Below are positions 36,658 to 45,755 of a stretch of DNA of 64,000 nt, piece after piece. The translations under genes were made by a program, and so were the position numbers. The notes under the pieces are model-generated. The model had not been told where the DNA came from. It made no database searches and saw nothing but the letters and a program-made list of their open reading frames with translations. Source of the DNA: an uncultured Fretibacterium sp. Lineage in GTDB: Bacteria > Synergistota > Synergistia > Synergistales > Aminobacteriaceae. Positions within the stretch are counted from its first letter, which is position 1, and every line of letters starts with the position of its first letter. The stretch is taken from positions 124,001 to 188,000 of the forward strand of contig CAMHMH010000004.1 of NCBI GenBank assembly GCA_946186205.1, read 5' to 3'.

Positions 36658-36691
36658 ATTATATATCATGTTAAAGTTGATAAAAATTATC
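36658..36691. promoter_or_regulatory. Divergent cyuA/iscR control region
   Basis: A minus-strand TATAAT (plus 36658-36663) could be the cyuA -10 box. An inverted repeat GATAA-AAA-TTATC (36679-36691) lies between the two divergent genes and is a possible Rrf2/IscR operator. Low certainty: AT-rich sequence often contains such repeats. Confidence 0.35.
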
Positions 36692-36742
36692 GGGTATGTT
36701 ATTCTTTGCGCCGTCAAAAATAGTCAAGGGGGATAAAATTTC

Positions 36743-37216
36743 GTGAGGCTTTCAACTTCAGCGCGTTACAGCCTGCGTGCGTTGTCTGACTTATGCACGT
36801 GCCATGAAGAGCCTGTATCAGTCAGCGACATAGCGTCCCGACAGAATATCCCGTCAGCATATCTTGAGCAGTTGTTCGGGAAATTGCGCAGGGCAGGGAT
36901 ACTTGAGAGCGTCAGAGGCTCACAGGGAGGTTACATTCTTGCACGCCCGGAAAACGAGATAACAATCGCTGAAATCTTGCAGGCAATCGGTGAGCCGCTC
37001 ATATTCGGGTCATGCCAGACGGAGAAAGGCTGCGAGAACGCCGTGAAATGTCCCACGTTCAGCTTGTGGCGCAAAGTCAAAGGCTCAGTAGATGAGATTC
37101 TGAAGTCAACGACTCTTGAGGACATAGCCGACGAAACAATAACCCTTCTTGACGCACAGCCTGACCCCGAACGCATAGAGGCCAGGAGAAAAGCACAAGA
37201 ATCAAAGGGGGAGTAA
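36743..37216 (+). CDS. iscR: Rrf2 family regulator, IscR-like
   Basis: A 157-aa winged-helix repressor that senses [2Fe-2S] status. N-terminal RLSTSARYSLRALSDLC, the recognition region IPSAYLEQLFGKLRRAGILESVRGSQGGY, and three ligand Cys spaced Cx5Cx5C (CQTEKGCENAVKC, about 94-106) match IscR. The start is GTG at 36743 with AAGGGGG upstream. First gene of iscR-iscS-iscU, which it is expected to repress. Confidence 0.92.
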   Translation: MRLSTSARYSLRALSDLCTCHEEPVSVSDIASRQNIPSAYLEQLFGKLRRAGILESVRGSQGGYILARPENEITIAEILQAIGEPLIFGSCQTEKGCENAVKCPTFSLWRKVKGSVDEILKSTTLEDIADETITLLDAQPDPERIEARRKAQESKGE

Positions 37217-37222
37217 ATTTTC

Positions 37223-38413
37223 ATGTTCGTATACTTAGACCATACAGCGACGACACCGACAAGCCCTGAAGTTTTGCAGGCAATGACTCCTTATTTCGGG
37301 GAAATTTTCGGCAATCCTTCGAGCGTCTATTCATTCTCAAAGAAAAGCCGTGAAGCAATCAGCAAAGCACGTCAGCAAGTCGCAAACGCATTGAACGCAA
37401 ATTCGGACGAAATATATTTCACAGGCTCCGGGACTGAGGCGGATAACTGGGCGTTGAAAGGGACGTTAGAGAAGGGGAAAATTGCCGGGAAGAATCACAT
37501 AATCACTACAGCGATTGAGCATCACGCAATACTTCACACATGTGAATATCTCAAGAAAGTAGAAGGTGCTGAAGTAACGTATCTTCCTGTTGACTCAGAA
37601 GGCTTTGTGAGTGTTGATGACGTTCGCAAAGCAATCACCGACAAGACCGCTCTTGTGTCTGTTATGTTCGCGAATAACGAGGTCGGTACAATTGAACCTG
37701 TTGCGGAAATCGGCGCATTATGCCGGGAGATGAAGATACCTTTTCACACTGACGCGGTGCAGGCAGCGGCACATTTGAAGATTGACGTTAAAGCGATGAA
37801 TATAGATATGCTCTCGATGTCGGCTCACAAGATGTACGGCCCTAAAGGTGTGGGAGCGTTATACATGCGCAAAGGACTCAGGCCTGAAAATTTCGTACAC
37901 GGAGGAGCGCAGGAACATGGCCGGAGAGCAAGCACCGAGAATATAGCGGGTATAGTAGGATTCGGGGCGGCAATGGAGATATTGCAGACGAGACTCGCGG
38001 ATGACGCAGCAATAAATTCAGCACGAAGAGACAGACTCATAGCAGGAATATTAGAGCGAATCCCGCACGCAAAACTCAACGGCGCAACAGGAAATCACAG
38101 ACTCCCGAACAATATCAACTTCAGCTTTATAGGCGTTGAAGGTGAGACGCTGCTTCTTGACCTTGACGCAAAAGGAATATCAGCCTCAACGGGGAGCGCG
38201 TGTTCATCAGAGAGCCTTGACCCCTCGCACGTATTGTTAGCGTTGGGACTGAAGCACGAGATGGCGCACGGTTCATTGAGATTCACGATTGGGAGATTGA
38301 CGGACGACTCGCAGATAGATTACGTTCTTGACGTTCTGCCGGAAATTGTAGCAAGACGCCGGGCAATGTCGCCGTTATGGGAAGACTACATGAAATCGCA
38401 GGAGGGTAAATAG
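37223..38413 (+). CDS. iscS: Cysteine desulfurase IscS/NifS
   Basis: PLP enzyme of 396 aa that supplies sulfur to the IscU scaffold. YLDHTATTPTSPEV at the start, ATAIEHHAIL near 97, PLP lysine in SMSAHKMYGPKGVGALY near 203, and the mobile-loop catalytic Cys in STGSACSSESLDPSHV near 325. It lies between iscR (6 nt) and iscU (2 nt). This is the housekeeping type, distinct from the EF2568-type desulfurase at 28.8 kb. Confidence 0.95.
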   Translation: MFVYLDHTATTPTSPEVLQAMTPYFGEIFGNPSSVYSFSKKSREAISKARQQVANALNANSDEIYFTGSGTEADNWALKGTLEKGKIAGKNHIITTAIEHHAILHTCEYLKKVEGAEVTYLPVDSEGFVSVDDVRKAITDKTALVSVMFANNEVGTIEPVAEIGALCREMKIPFHTDAVQAAAHLKIDVKAMNIDMLSMSAHKMYGPKGVGALYMRKGLRPENFVHGGAQEHGRRASTENIAGIVGFGAAMEILQTRLADDAAINSARRDRLIAGILERIPHAKLNGATGNHRLPNNINFSFIGVEGETLLLDLDAKGISASTGSACSSESLDPSHVLLALGLKHEMAHGSLRFTIGRLTDDSQIDYVLDVLPEIVARRRAMSPLWEDYMKSQEGK

Positions 38414-38415
38414 AG

Positions 38416-38832
38416 ATGGCGTTAGATTACAGCAAAAAGGTAATGGATCACTTCATGAATCCTCGCAACGTAGGAGAGATTGAGAATGCTGACGGTGTAG
38501 GCGAGGCGGGAAATCCTAAATGCGGGGACATCATGAAGATATACTTGAAGGTGAATCCTGACACGAAAGTTATCGAGGATGTGAAGTTCAAGACATTCGG
38601 GTGCGCGAGTGCTATAGCTTCGTCGAGTATGGCAACGGAACTCATCAAGGGACGAACGATAAATGAGGCTTGGGACTTGACGAACAGCGCGGTTGCAGAA
38701 GCACTTGACGGACTCCCGCCGATAAAGATGCACTGCTCTGTACTCGCTGAGGAAGCAATACACACGGCCTTGAACGATTACAGGAAGAAAAACGGAATGA
38801 AAGAGATTCCTATGGAACATCACGAGGATTAA
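38416..38832 (+). CDS. iscU: Iron-sulfur cluster scaffold protein IscU/NifU-like
   Basis: A 138-aa scaffold. The three cluster Cys are in GNPKCGDIM (about 37), FKTFGCASAIASSSMATELI (about 63) and IKMHCSVLAEEAI (about 107). MDHFMNPRNVGEI near residue 10 is typical of the clostridial NifU-type IscU. It receives sulfur from the adjacent IscS. No hscA/hscB or ferredoxin gene follows, and a terminator ends the operon. Confidence 0.95.
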   Translation: MALDYSKKVMDHFMNPRNVGEIENADGVGEAGNPKCGDIMKIYLKVNPDTKVIEDVKFKTFGCASAIASSSMATELIKGRTINEAWDLTNSAVAEALDGLPPIKMHCSVLAEEAIHTALNDYRKKNGMKEIPMEHHED

Positions 38833-38850
38833 CGGAAGGAAAAATTTTGT

Positions 38851-38881
38851 CCCTTCTCCGTAAATGGGGGAGGGATTTTTT
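38851..38881 (+). terminator. Intrinsic terminator of the isc operon
   Basis: CCCTTCTCC pairs with GGGGGAGGG across a short loop, followed by ATTTTTTG. Confidence 0.88.
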
Positions 38882-38885
38882 GTTG

Positions 38886-38894
38886 TGCTATAAT
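38886..38894 (+). promoter_or_regulatory. Extended -10 promoter for the GT4 gene
   Basis: TGCTATAAT, an extended -10 element, directly after the isc terminator and 34 nt before the chosen start. Confidence 0.6.
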
Positions 38895-38928
38895 CCGTGA
38901 AAATCCCGCATGAAAGGAACTTTTGACA

Positions 38929-40077
38929 ATGGCAGGAAATATCCCGGCCGTAAGTTATGAATTGCCCGTGAGAATCGCACACATAATAGGCAAGATGCAG
39001 AACGGAGGAGTCGAAGCCGTTGTGATGAATTACTACAGGAATATTGACCGCACAAAGATACAATATGACTTCATTATAGACTCAGACTCATCAAATCCCG
39101 TATTGCAGGACGAAATAGAATCACTCGGCGGAAAAGTCATAACGATTCCCCCGTACCAGAAGCCAGTCTCATATCACAAAGCACTGTACAAACTTTTCAC
39201 GGAAAACAATTACCCGCTTGCATATTCTCATCTCAATACGCTTTCAGTATTTCCCCTTTTTGCGGCATGGAGGGCAGGAATCCCGATCCGGGTCGCGCAC
39301 AATCACAGCACAGCAGGAAAAGGCCGGGGCGAGTTCAAGCGCAACATGATGAAGTACACTTTGAGGCCGTTCGCAAAAGTTTTCCCGACTCATCTCTGCG
39401 CGTGTTCAGAATATGCAGGTAGATGGATTTTCGGCAAAAACGCAATGGACTCCGGGCGCGTAAGAGTCTGGCCTAACGCAATAGACACAGAACGATTCGC
39501 ATATAATGAGCGAGTCCGCAATGATATCCGAATGAAGCTGAATCTGACGGGAAAATTCGTAATCGGCCATGCAGGAAGATTTGTTCACGTAAAGAATCAT
39601 GATTTCCTGATGGATATATTCTCTGAGATTCGCAAAAGGCGTGAAAACTCTGTGCTTCTTCTTGCGGGGGACGGGCCATTGTTCAACATGTTCAGGGACA
39701 AAGTGAAATCTGCCGGATTAAGTGATAGCGTTATATTTTTGGGAAGCGTTCACGACATGGAGAAATATTATCAGGCTATGGACTTGTTCATATTTCCGAG
39801 CCTTTACGAGGGACTCGGCATGGCGGCGGTTGAGGCGCAAATTTCCGGGCTTCCTGTTATTGCGTCGAGTGAAGTTCCTGATGAGGCGAAATTCTGCGAC
39901 AACATGAAATTTATGTCATTGCGTCAGTCTGCTAGTGAATGGGCGCAAGAGGCACTGAGGATTTCAGACGGCCATGTGAGAAAAGATATGAGCATTTACG
40001 CGAGGGAGTCAGGATTTGACGTTAAGACTCAGGGCGAAAGATTGTCGGAATGGTATTGCTCTCTTCTTGGGATATAG
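38929..40077 (+). CDS. Family 4 glycosyltransferase (group 1)
   Basis: GT-B fold transferase, 382 aa from ATG 38929 (GAAAGGA 10 nt upstream; the TTG two codons earlier is less well placed). N-terminal IAHIIGKMQNGGVEAVVMNYYR, the middle RVAHNHSTAGKG segment, and the C-terminal donor site VIGHAGRFVHVKNHDFL, LAGDGP, and FPSLYEGLGMAAVEAQISGLPVIAS (EX7E motif) are clear. It resembles exopolysaccharide transferases such as EpsF. A single-gene transcript between its own promoter and terminator. Confidence 0.9.
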   Translation: MAGNIPAVSYELPVRIAHIIGKMQNGGVEAVVMNYYRNIDRTKIQYDFIIDSDSSNPVLQDEIESLGGKVITIPPYQKPVSYHKALYKLFTENNYPLAYSHLNTLSVFPLFAAWRAGIPIRVAHNHSTAGKGRGEFKRNMMKYTLRPFAKVFPTHLCACSEYAGRWIFGKNAMDSGRVRVWPNAIDTERFAYNERVRNDIRMKLNLTGKFVIGHAGRFVHVKNHDFLMDIFSEIRKRRENSVLLLAGDGPLFNMFRDKVKSAGLSDSVIFLGSVHDMEKYYQAMDLFIFPSLYEGLGMAAVEAQISGLPVIASSEVPDEAKFCDNMKFMSLRQSASEWAQEALRISDGHVRKDMSIYARESGFDVKTQGERLSEWYCSLLGI

Positions 40078-40094
40078 ACGTGTGAAAAGTGAGT

Positions 40095-40126
40095 CCCTCT
40101 CCTGAAGATTAGGGGAGGGATTTTTT
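40095..40126 (+). terminator. Intrinsic terminator after the GT4 gene
   Basis: CCCTCTCC (40095-40102) pairs with GGGGAGGG (40112-40119), followed by ATTTTTTG. It shares the 3' arm GGGGAGGGATTTTTTG with the isc terminator. Confidence 0.88.
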
Positions 40127-40127
40127 G

Positions 40128-40518
40128 TTACTCGTAATCGATTCGCTCAATCTTGAAGATTACCGGCCTTGTTCCGTCAGAGCAGCAAGTGATCATAGTA
40201 TTCTCGTCCTTCATCCATCCGCGCATTATTGAGCCGCCCTGCAAGCCTGTGTATATGTAGCGTGAAATTGCGTCCCATGCCTCAGAACAGAGGTTTTTCC
40301 GGCCCGCCCGCGACTGTCGAGGGGTCAGCGTTTGTCTTTGTGAGAGTGTTGATGCCCATGTGCCAGAAGTCATCGCGTTCATCGTCGCGGAAGAACTCGA
40401 ACTCATCGCCGACATTGTAGCAGGGGCATTCGCCGGACTGAGGGTCAGCGCAGTATTTTTCCTGCAAGCCGGGGTAAAGTTTCTTGTCAATGACTGTGAG
40501 TCTTACTTTGTGTTTCAT
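40128..40518 (-). pseudogene. TIGR04076 family protein gene with a frameshift
   Basis: The N-terminal part (40518 down to about 40295) begins MKHKVRLTVIDKKLYPGLQ and has CPCYNVGDEFEF. The C-terminal part (about 40290 to 40128), in another frame, has CSEAWDAISRYIYTG, GWMKDENTMITCCSDG and RPVIFKIERIDYE, the typical end of the TIGR04076 family. One extra A in a five-A run (plus T run 40294-40298) accounts for the shift; removing it gives a continuous protein of about 129 aa. Function of the family is unknown. It may be a real pseudogene, a phase-variable site or a sequencing error. Confidence 0.8.
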
Positions 40519-40575
40519 GAATATACACGTCCTTTGTGAGATTTGCTTTCAGGCTATCACAATCGTATTGCGGAT

Positions 40576-41421
40576 TCAATTCTGAAGTGAATACATGAAA
40601 TACGTTACAGCAAGAAGATCCCCCGCGCCCCCCGGACTAATCCATCTCCCGATAAATTCACCGTCAAGCCTCCGAATGTCCTCAAGCCCGAATCCCGACT
40701 CAATCATTCCCCTTGCGAGCGTCATAACTTCGTGGGCGGTCTCCATGTCATGCCGTGAGATTATGTTCGTGTCGTGAGCATGTGCCATAATGTGAATCAG
40801 AGTGAACGACATCGCGTCATTGAGACTCATTCCCCGCGAAAGATATTCCCTCAGCGCAGGAAGCCCCGCAATTCTCACAGAAGGATAGCCCGCTTCAGCT
40901 TCTCCCCTTATGCCCGTAATGCCGTGAGTCAGATATACCCGCTCGCCTTTCGTCAGCATGGCCGGAGTCTTTCTGCTTACGTCAGCAAAATCCCTCTCAC
41001 AGATTCCCGCGCACATTTCCCCCGCAAGTGTCATGACTCCTTCAGCAGTAACTTCACGCCCTGCCCCGGCAATATATCCCGCGCACGCACTCAGAAGACC
41101 AAGCGAGAATATTTCCCCCTTGTGAGTGTTGACTCCCCCGGTTGCCTCGAACATTCTTTTTTCAGCAATGACTCCAATCTCACGCACAGCCGGGAAAACT
41201 TCAGCAGGAGGAATCCTATTCGCACCTCCCGTGAAGCCTTCCTGTGAAAATTCCGTAAAACTTTTTGCGAGACTCGCCGCGCTCTTCATGAACGTGAAAA
41301 AATTCATGTCCTTGTGCGCTCCTGAGTTGCTGCGGTCAACAAGCCCGGGCTTGGGAGTCGCTGACACCTCAAGCAGCATCGCCTCAAGTGCCAGCCTCCC
41401 TATTAATTCTGGTGAAAGCAT
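40576..41421 (-). CDS. citG: Triphosphoribosyl-dephospho-CoA synthase family protein
   Basis: A 281-aa CitG/MdcB-type enzyme that makes the precursor of the prosthetic group of citrate or malonate lyase from ATP and dephospho-CoA. Signatures: EVSATPKPGLVDRSNSGAHKDM (about 19-40), GGVNTHKGEIFSLGLLSA near 95-112, and IHIMAHAHDTNIISRHD near 210. No lyase or CitX/CitC gene is nearby, so the partner enzyme must be encoded elsewhere, or the protein acts on another pathway. Confidence 0.9.
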   Translation of the reverse strand: MLSPELIGRLALEAMLLEVSATPKPGLVDRSNSGAHKDMNFFTFMKSAASLAKSFTEFSQEGFTGGANRIPPAEVFPAVREIGVIAEKRMFEATGGVNTHKGEIFSLGLLSACAGYIAGAGREVTAEGVMTLAGEMCAGICERDFADVSRKTPAMLTKGERVYLTHGITGIRGEAEAGYPSVRIAGLPALREYLSRGMSLNDAMSFTLIHIMAHAHDTNIISRHDMETAHEVMTLARGMIESGFGLEDIRRLDGEFIGRWISPGGAGDLLAVTYFMYSLQN

Positions 41422-41476
41422 TTTGTGAATGTAAGTTTGTGATTGATGTGATTATTTCTGTGAATGAGACTCAGCT

Positions 41477-44400
41477 TTACTCGTCAGAATCTTCATCATC
41501 ATATTCATCTTCGTTATTCTCTGCGTATTCCCGTCCTCTTATCCTCGCCCACAAGAATCTGACTCGCCACACTAATTTATACGCAGCAGGTATCGACAGC
41601 ATAGCCAGCATTCCGCCCGCCATTAATCCCCCGATAGCCACAACTGCAATAGGCCTCTTCATCTCTGAGCCTCGACCTGTCGACAATAACGGGATTAACG
41701 AAACTATTGACGTTACGACAGCCATTAACAGCGACTTGAATCGGACATGGCACGCTTCCTCTACAGCCTCGTAAGGGTGAGTGCCTTTGAGTCTCAACAC
41801 TTCTGCATAGTCGACGACAACAATTGCATTGTTCACGACCATTCCGACAAGCATTATCATTCCGATGATGGCGAATATTGAGATGTTGACTTCCGACAAG
41901 AGCATAGCAGGAACGACTCCAATTGCCGCCATTGGTACGGTTGCGAGGATAACGATACTGTACGTCCACGACTCAAGAATTGCCGCGACAACGAGATATG
42001 TTACGACGATTGCGATGATTAGAGTCCTCAACAGCTCCGTGAAATTCTCGGCCATGTCTTCCTGCTCGCCTCCGAAATTTATCGATACTCCTTCAGGAAG
42101 AGTCATAGCGTTCACAACATCGCGCATTCTTGCGTTTCCCTCGCCTGATGTTATATATCGTACACGGCCAGTAACAACAACAGCCCTCTCACGTTCGACC
42201 CTGCGAATCTCTGTAGGGCCGTCGCTCCACGAAATGTCAGCAAGTTCATCAAGAGGAACAAGCCCGTATGATGTCATTATAGGCAGCTCATGAGCGGTGA
42301 AAATGTCGCTTGCTAATGACCGTGAAATCCTCGCTTTGATGTCATACTCGTAGCCGCCCTGACGGAATTTTCCTGAGTCCCTTCCGATGAGATACCCTCT
42401 CACTATGCTTGCGAGGTCTGCAATGTTTATCCCTAAAGGTGCGAGCCTCCAGCGTATCGGAGTGATTCGGAGTTCAGGCTTTCCCATTTCCATCTCTATT
42501 TTGAGGTCTCTTATGCCTGGAATGACTCTGCCTTTTGCGCGAATCTCTTCTGCAATTGTATAGAGCTGATTCAAGTCCTGCCCCTTTATCTGAATCTCTA
42601 TCGGGTTTCCGAATCCTGAACGTGTTGCGGCTATTGAGACTTCGACTCCGGGAAGCTCTAAAAGGTACGGGCGAATCTTGTCCGCAAGTGCTTGTGTTGA
42701 CGGCCTGTCAGGGTCATCATTCATGTAGAGTGCTATTTGAGCCTCGCTGATTGAGTTTGAACGCATCGAGCCTGCTACGGTTGAGACAACGTTCTTGATG
42801 TATTTTCGTTCGGGGATTGAGTCAATGTATTTCTCGACCGTGTAAATCATATCCGCTGTCCTGTGAATCGATGAGTTGTTGTCGAGCGTCAATGTGATTC
42901 GGACTGTACCGTCATCCGTTGTAGGCGTAAACTCCGTACCAATGAACGCGCCGAGCTTGAGAGAACCATACGTAGCAAGCACAGTGAATACCACCGTCAG
43001 AAATGGGAATCTCATGGCCAAATGCAGAATGATGAAGAACATATCCCGGAAGCCGTCAAATATCCAGTTCCACCAGCCTGTGAGAATTTTGCCTATCAAG
43101 GGTAATTCATTGTCATGGCCGGTCTTCTTGATACGGGCGGCAAGGCACGGAGTAACCGCCATCGTTACCCACAATGAAAAGCACGTAGCATACACTATAG
43201 TAACAGCGTAAGGCTTGAGGAACTGACCAGCTATTGTTGACATTAACGCGACGGGCATGAACACTCCCAAGTTCGTAAGCACTCCAGCAAGGACTGACAT
43301 TGAGATCTCTACGGTGCCTTCTTCAGCCGCTTCAAACGCTCCGTAACCCATGTCCCTGAACCTGTATATATTCTGTATGATTAATATTGCGTTCATGACA
43401 AGAGTACCCATTGAGAGCGCGAGTCCTAATGTACTCATCAAGTTTAGCGTGTACCCGTGAACCTGAAGAGGGACGAACGTAGCCGCAAAAGCAACAGGCA
43501 TTGAGAACGCCACGATAAATGTCGCTCCGAATCTCCCTAAGAACAAGTAAATCACGAGAGCAGTCAGAGCGATTCCGATTGCAGTATCACGGATGATGTT
43601 TTTGACCGCCGACTCTACGAAGCCCGTATCATCATAAGTGTATTCGTACGTGAAATCGGGGTAATCTCTCATCGTCCGGGTCATGAGTCGCTTAATCTGC
43701 CGTCCTGCCTCTACAACGTCAGCATTTGAGCGCGGGCTAATTCTGAGCTGCACAACAGGATGACCATCAGCGCGGGCCATGCTCCTTTGGTCTTCCTCGC
43801 CGTCAATAACTTCACCGAGCATTGAGAGCCTTACGGGGAGTCCATTCGCGGCGGGTATGAGTATGTCTTCAAGCTGTTCCACCTCGTTGAACTCGCCCAT
43901 GAGTCGCAAAGATACTTCGTCTTTTGTCTGAGTCACGTAGCCTGACGGTGTAGTCTGGTTGTTCGCGGCTACAACTAAGCAGACGTGCATATAGTCAATC
44001 CCGTAATCGCTGAGTGCTGCCGGGTCAAGATTGATGTGAATCTCTCTGTCTCTTCCGCCGGTAACGTCAACTCGTCCGACTCCCTCAACACGAGCCATAA
44101 CGGGCTGTATTCTGTCCTCAATGAGTTTCTTTGCGGTTTTCTCCGGCATTGATGATGTGAATGAAACGATAAGGAAGGGCTGTGCTGATATGTCGAATTT
44201 GCTTGAAACAGGTTCGTCCGCGTCGTCGGGTAAGTCAGGGATTTTTGCTTTCACTTTGTTGTTCACGTCAACGAGTGCTAAGTCCGGGTTAGTTCCTGCT
44301 TCCATCTCAACAGCTACCATTGAGATTCCTTCAATTGAGTAAGTCGTGATTGATTTCAGGTTTTCGAGGTCAGCTAATGCGTCTTCAAGCGGTTTGCTTA

Positions 44401-44590
44401 TGAGCTGTTCGATTTCGTTCGGGCCTGCTCCCTGATAGGTAGTGCGGACGAGTACAAACGGCAGTTCAACATCAGGATAAAGCGTAACGCCTAACGTGAA
44501 ATAACTTGAGATACCGAGCAATATCCATATTACAACAGAACACCCGGTAAAGACCGGGTGCGTGATACAAAACTTTATGAAACCTCTCAT
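41477..44590 (-). CDS. RND efflux transporter permease (AcrB/MexB superfamily)
   Basis: Proton-driven multidrug or metabolite exporter of the inner membrane, 1037 aa, with 12 helices and two large periplasmic loops. N-terminal GFIKFCITHPVFTGCSVVIW, FVLVRTTYQGAGPNEIEQLISKPLEDAL near 46, DRDREIHINLDPAAL-like segment near 180, the helix 4 region LSMGTLVMNAILIIQNIYR near 390, and the C-terminal MIMLVGMVVNNAIVVVDYAE near 920. In the classical AcrB helix 4 two Asp carry protons; here the region reads LGLALSMGTLVMNAIL with no Asp pair, so ion coupling may differ. It overlaps no gene; the adaptor lies 6 nt upstream. No outer-membrane channel gene is adjacent. Confidence 0.92.
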   Translation of the reverse strand: MRGFIKFCITHPVFTGCSVVIWILLGISSYFTLGVTLYPDVELPFVLVRTTYQGAGPNEIEQLISKPLEDALADLENLKSITTYSIEGISMVAVEMEAGTNPDLALVDVNNKVKAKIPDLPDDADEPVSSKFDISAQPFLIVSFTSSMPEKTAKKLIEDRIQPVMARVEGVGRVDVTGGRDREIHINLDPAALSDYGIDYMHVCLVVAANNQTTPSGYVTQTKDEVSLRLMGEFNEVEQLEDILIPAANGLPVRLSMLGEVIDGEEDQRSMARADGHPVVQLRISPRSNADVVEAGRQIKRLMTRTMRDYPDFTYEYTYDDTGFVESAVKNIIRDTAIGIALTALVIYLFLGRFGATFIVAFSMPVAFAATFVPLQVHGYTLNLMSTLGLALSMGTLVMNAILIIQNIYRFRDMGYGAFEAAEEGTVEISMSVLAGVLTNLGVFMPVALMSTIAGQFLKPYAVTIVYATCFSLWVTMAVTPCLAARIKKTGHDNELPLIGKILTGWWNWIFDGFRDMFFIILHLAMRFPFLTVVFTVLATYGSLKLGAFIGTEFTPTTDDGTVRITLTLDNNSSIHRTADMIYTVEKYIDSIPERKYIKNVVSTVAGSMRSNSISEAQIALYMNDDPDRPSTQALADKIRPYLLELPGVEVSIAATRSGFGNPIEIQIKGQDLNQLYTIAEEIRAKGRVIPGIRDLKIEMEMGKPELRITPIRWRLAPLGINIADLASIVRGYLIGRDSGKFRQGGYEYDIKARISRSLASDIFTAHELPIMTSYGLVPLDELADISWSDGPTEIRRVERERAVVVTGRVRYITSGEGNARMRDVVNAMTLPEGVSINFGGEQEDMAENFTELLRTLIIAIVVTYLVVAAILESWTYSIVILATVPMAAIGVVPAMLLSEVNISIFAIIGMIMLVGMVVNNAIVVVDYAEVLRLKGTHPYEAVEEACHVRFKSLLMAVVTSIVSLIPLLSTGRGSEMKRPIAVVAIGGLMAGGMLAMLSIPAAYKLVWRVRFLWARIRGREYAENNEDEYDDEDSDE

Positions 44591-44596
44591 GAAAAT

Positions 44597-45706
44597 TTAT
44601 CCCTCGTTTGAATCGTCCTGTTCAGATTTCCCCGCAATGCCTACATTACGCACAATCCCGACTCCGTCATAAAGCACTCTGTTACCGCTCGTGATTAATG
44701 CGTCGCCCGGCTTGAGTCCTGACGTAACTATGACTCTTCCTTCGCGGCCTTCACCTGTCGTTATCTGCGTGAGTTTCGCCCTGTTACCGTCAGCAACGTA
44801 CACTGACTGAGAATTTCCCCTGTAAACCACAACATTTGACGGGATGACTACAACGCTCTGCTGTGTGTCGACTCTGAATCTTCCTTCTACATATGTTCCC
44901 GGTAATATGCCTGAGTTAGCCGGGAGTCCTACTGTTACGGGGTAAAGTCCCGAACCTGACTGCGCTTCAGGGCTAATGCGTTTCACAAATCCCTGGTGTG
45001 TTTTTCCGTCGACTCTGATTTCTACCGGCGTTCCTCTGTTGATTCTCGTTATGTCTTTCTTTGACACCATCAAATCGGCTTCCATTTCGCGAGGGTCAAC
45101 AATCGATAACAATATTGCTCCTGCCTCTGCAACTTCTCCCGGCTCTACGTTCCTTGCCGCTACGATTCCGTCAATGCTGGCTTTGAGTGTCGTGCGCTGT
45201 AATGATGACTGTGTTGTTTTGAGTGATGCTTCTGCTGTCTTAACTCTAGAATATGCCGCGTCAACTTCTGACTTTGAGATTCCTCCCTTTGCGTTAAGCT
45301 GCTTCAGCCTGTTGTAGTTCAATAATGCCTCGTCGTATGCTGTCTGCCCGGACTGAACCTGAGCTCCTCTTGCGGCGACCTGCAATGTGATTAGAGTCTG
45401 CCCGGCCTTTACGGGGCTTCCTACGTCAACATTTACCGTTCTCACTATTTCGCGCTCATATGTCGTTACGTTCTGAGTGTGCGCGCTCTTTGCCTGGCCG
45501 TAATAACTTCTCCATGTCTCCCAGTCTGATGTCTTAACCGTCTCTGTCTCTACGGGGTAAACTGTCTCGGTCTGAGTCTCAAGCGAACGCAAATTAGCGG
45601 CGGCCTGCGCGAGTTTCGCATTCACCTGAGAGCTTACGAGATACCCCACTCCTATAAGGGCTAAAACCCATAACAATATTCTTATGCGTGTAAAGAACTT
45701 CAGCAT
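44597..45706 (-). CDS. RND periplasmic adaptor subunit (membrane fusion protein)
   Basis: A 369-aa HlyD/AcrA-type adaptor joining the RND permease to an outer-membrane channel. One N-terminal membrane helix (about 8-27), a short lipoyl-like domain (VNVDVGSPVKAGQTLITLQ about 92-110), a coiled-coil hairpin (about 115-170), a second lipoyl half (DGIVAARNVEPGEVAEAGAILLSI near 180), then beta-barrel and proximal domains. It is encoded first, followed by the permease. Confidence 0.92.
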   Translation of the reverse strand: MLKFFTRIRILLWVLALIGVGYLVSSQVNAKLAQAAANLRSLETQTETVYPVETETVKTSDWETWRSYYGQAKSAHTQNVTTYEREIVRTVNVDVGSPVKAGQTLITLQVAARGAQVQSGQTAYDEALLNYNRLKQLNAKGGISKSEVDAAYSRVKTAEASLKTTQSSLQRTTLKASIDGIVAARNVEPGEVAEAGAILLSIVDPREMEADLMVSKKDITRINRGTPVEIRVDGKTHQGFVKRISPEAQSGSGLYPVTVGLPANSGILPGTYVEGRFRVDTQQSVVVIPSNVVVYRGNSQSVYVADGNRAKLTQITTGEGREGRVIVTSGLKPGDALITSGNRVLYDGVGIVRNVGIAGKSEQDDSNEG

Positions 45707-45755
45707 AAATTAATATCACCTCTGCATAAATTTTTGATGTTTTCTGTGAAACCGC

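Noticed and set aside
38422-39063. Minus-strand ORF of 213 codons across iscU and the next gap
   Set aside because: It lies opposite the strongly conserved iscU and crosses a terminator; the protein has no family pattern.
40282-40300. In-frame TGA of the TIGR04076-type gene as a selenocysteine codon
   Set aside because: tRNA-Sec is in the window, but the family C terminus continues in a different frame before the TGA, so a one-base shift explains the break and TGA read-through would give unrelated residues.
41829-42293. Plus-strand ORFs opposite the RND permease
   Set aside because: Mirror frames of a conserved gene with Ser/Thr/Ile-rich nonsense composition and no ribosome site.
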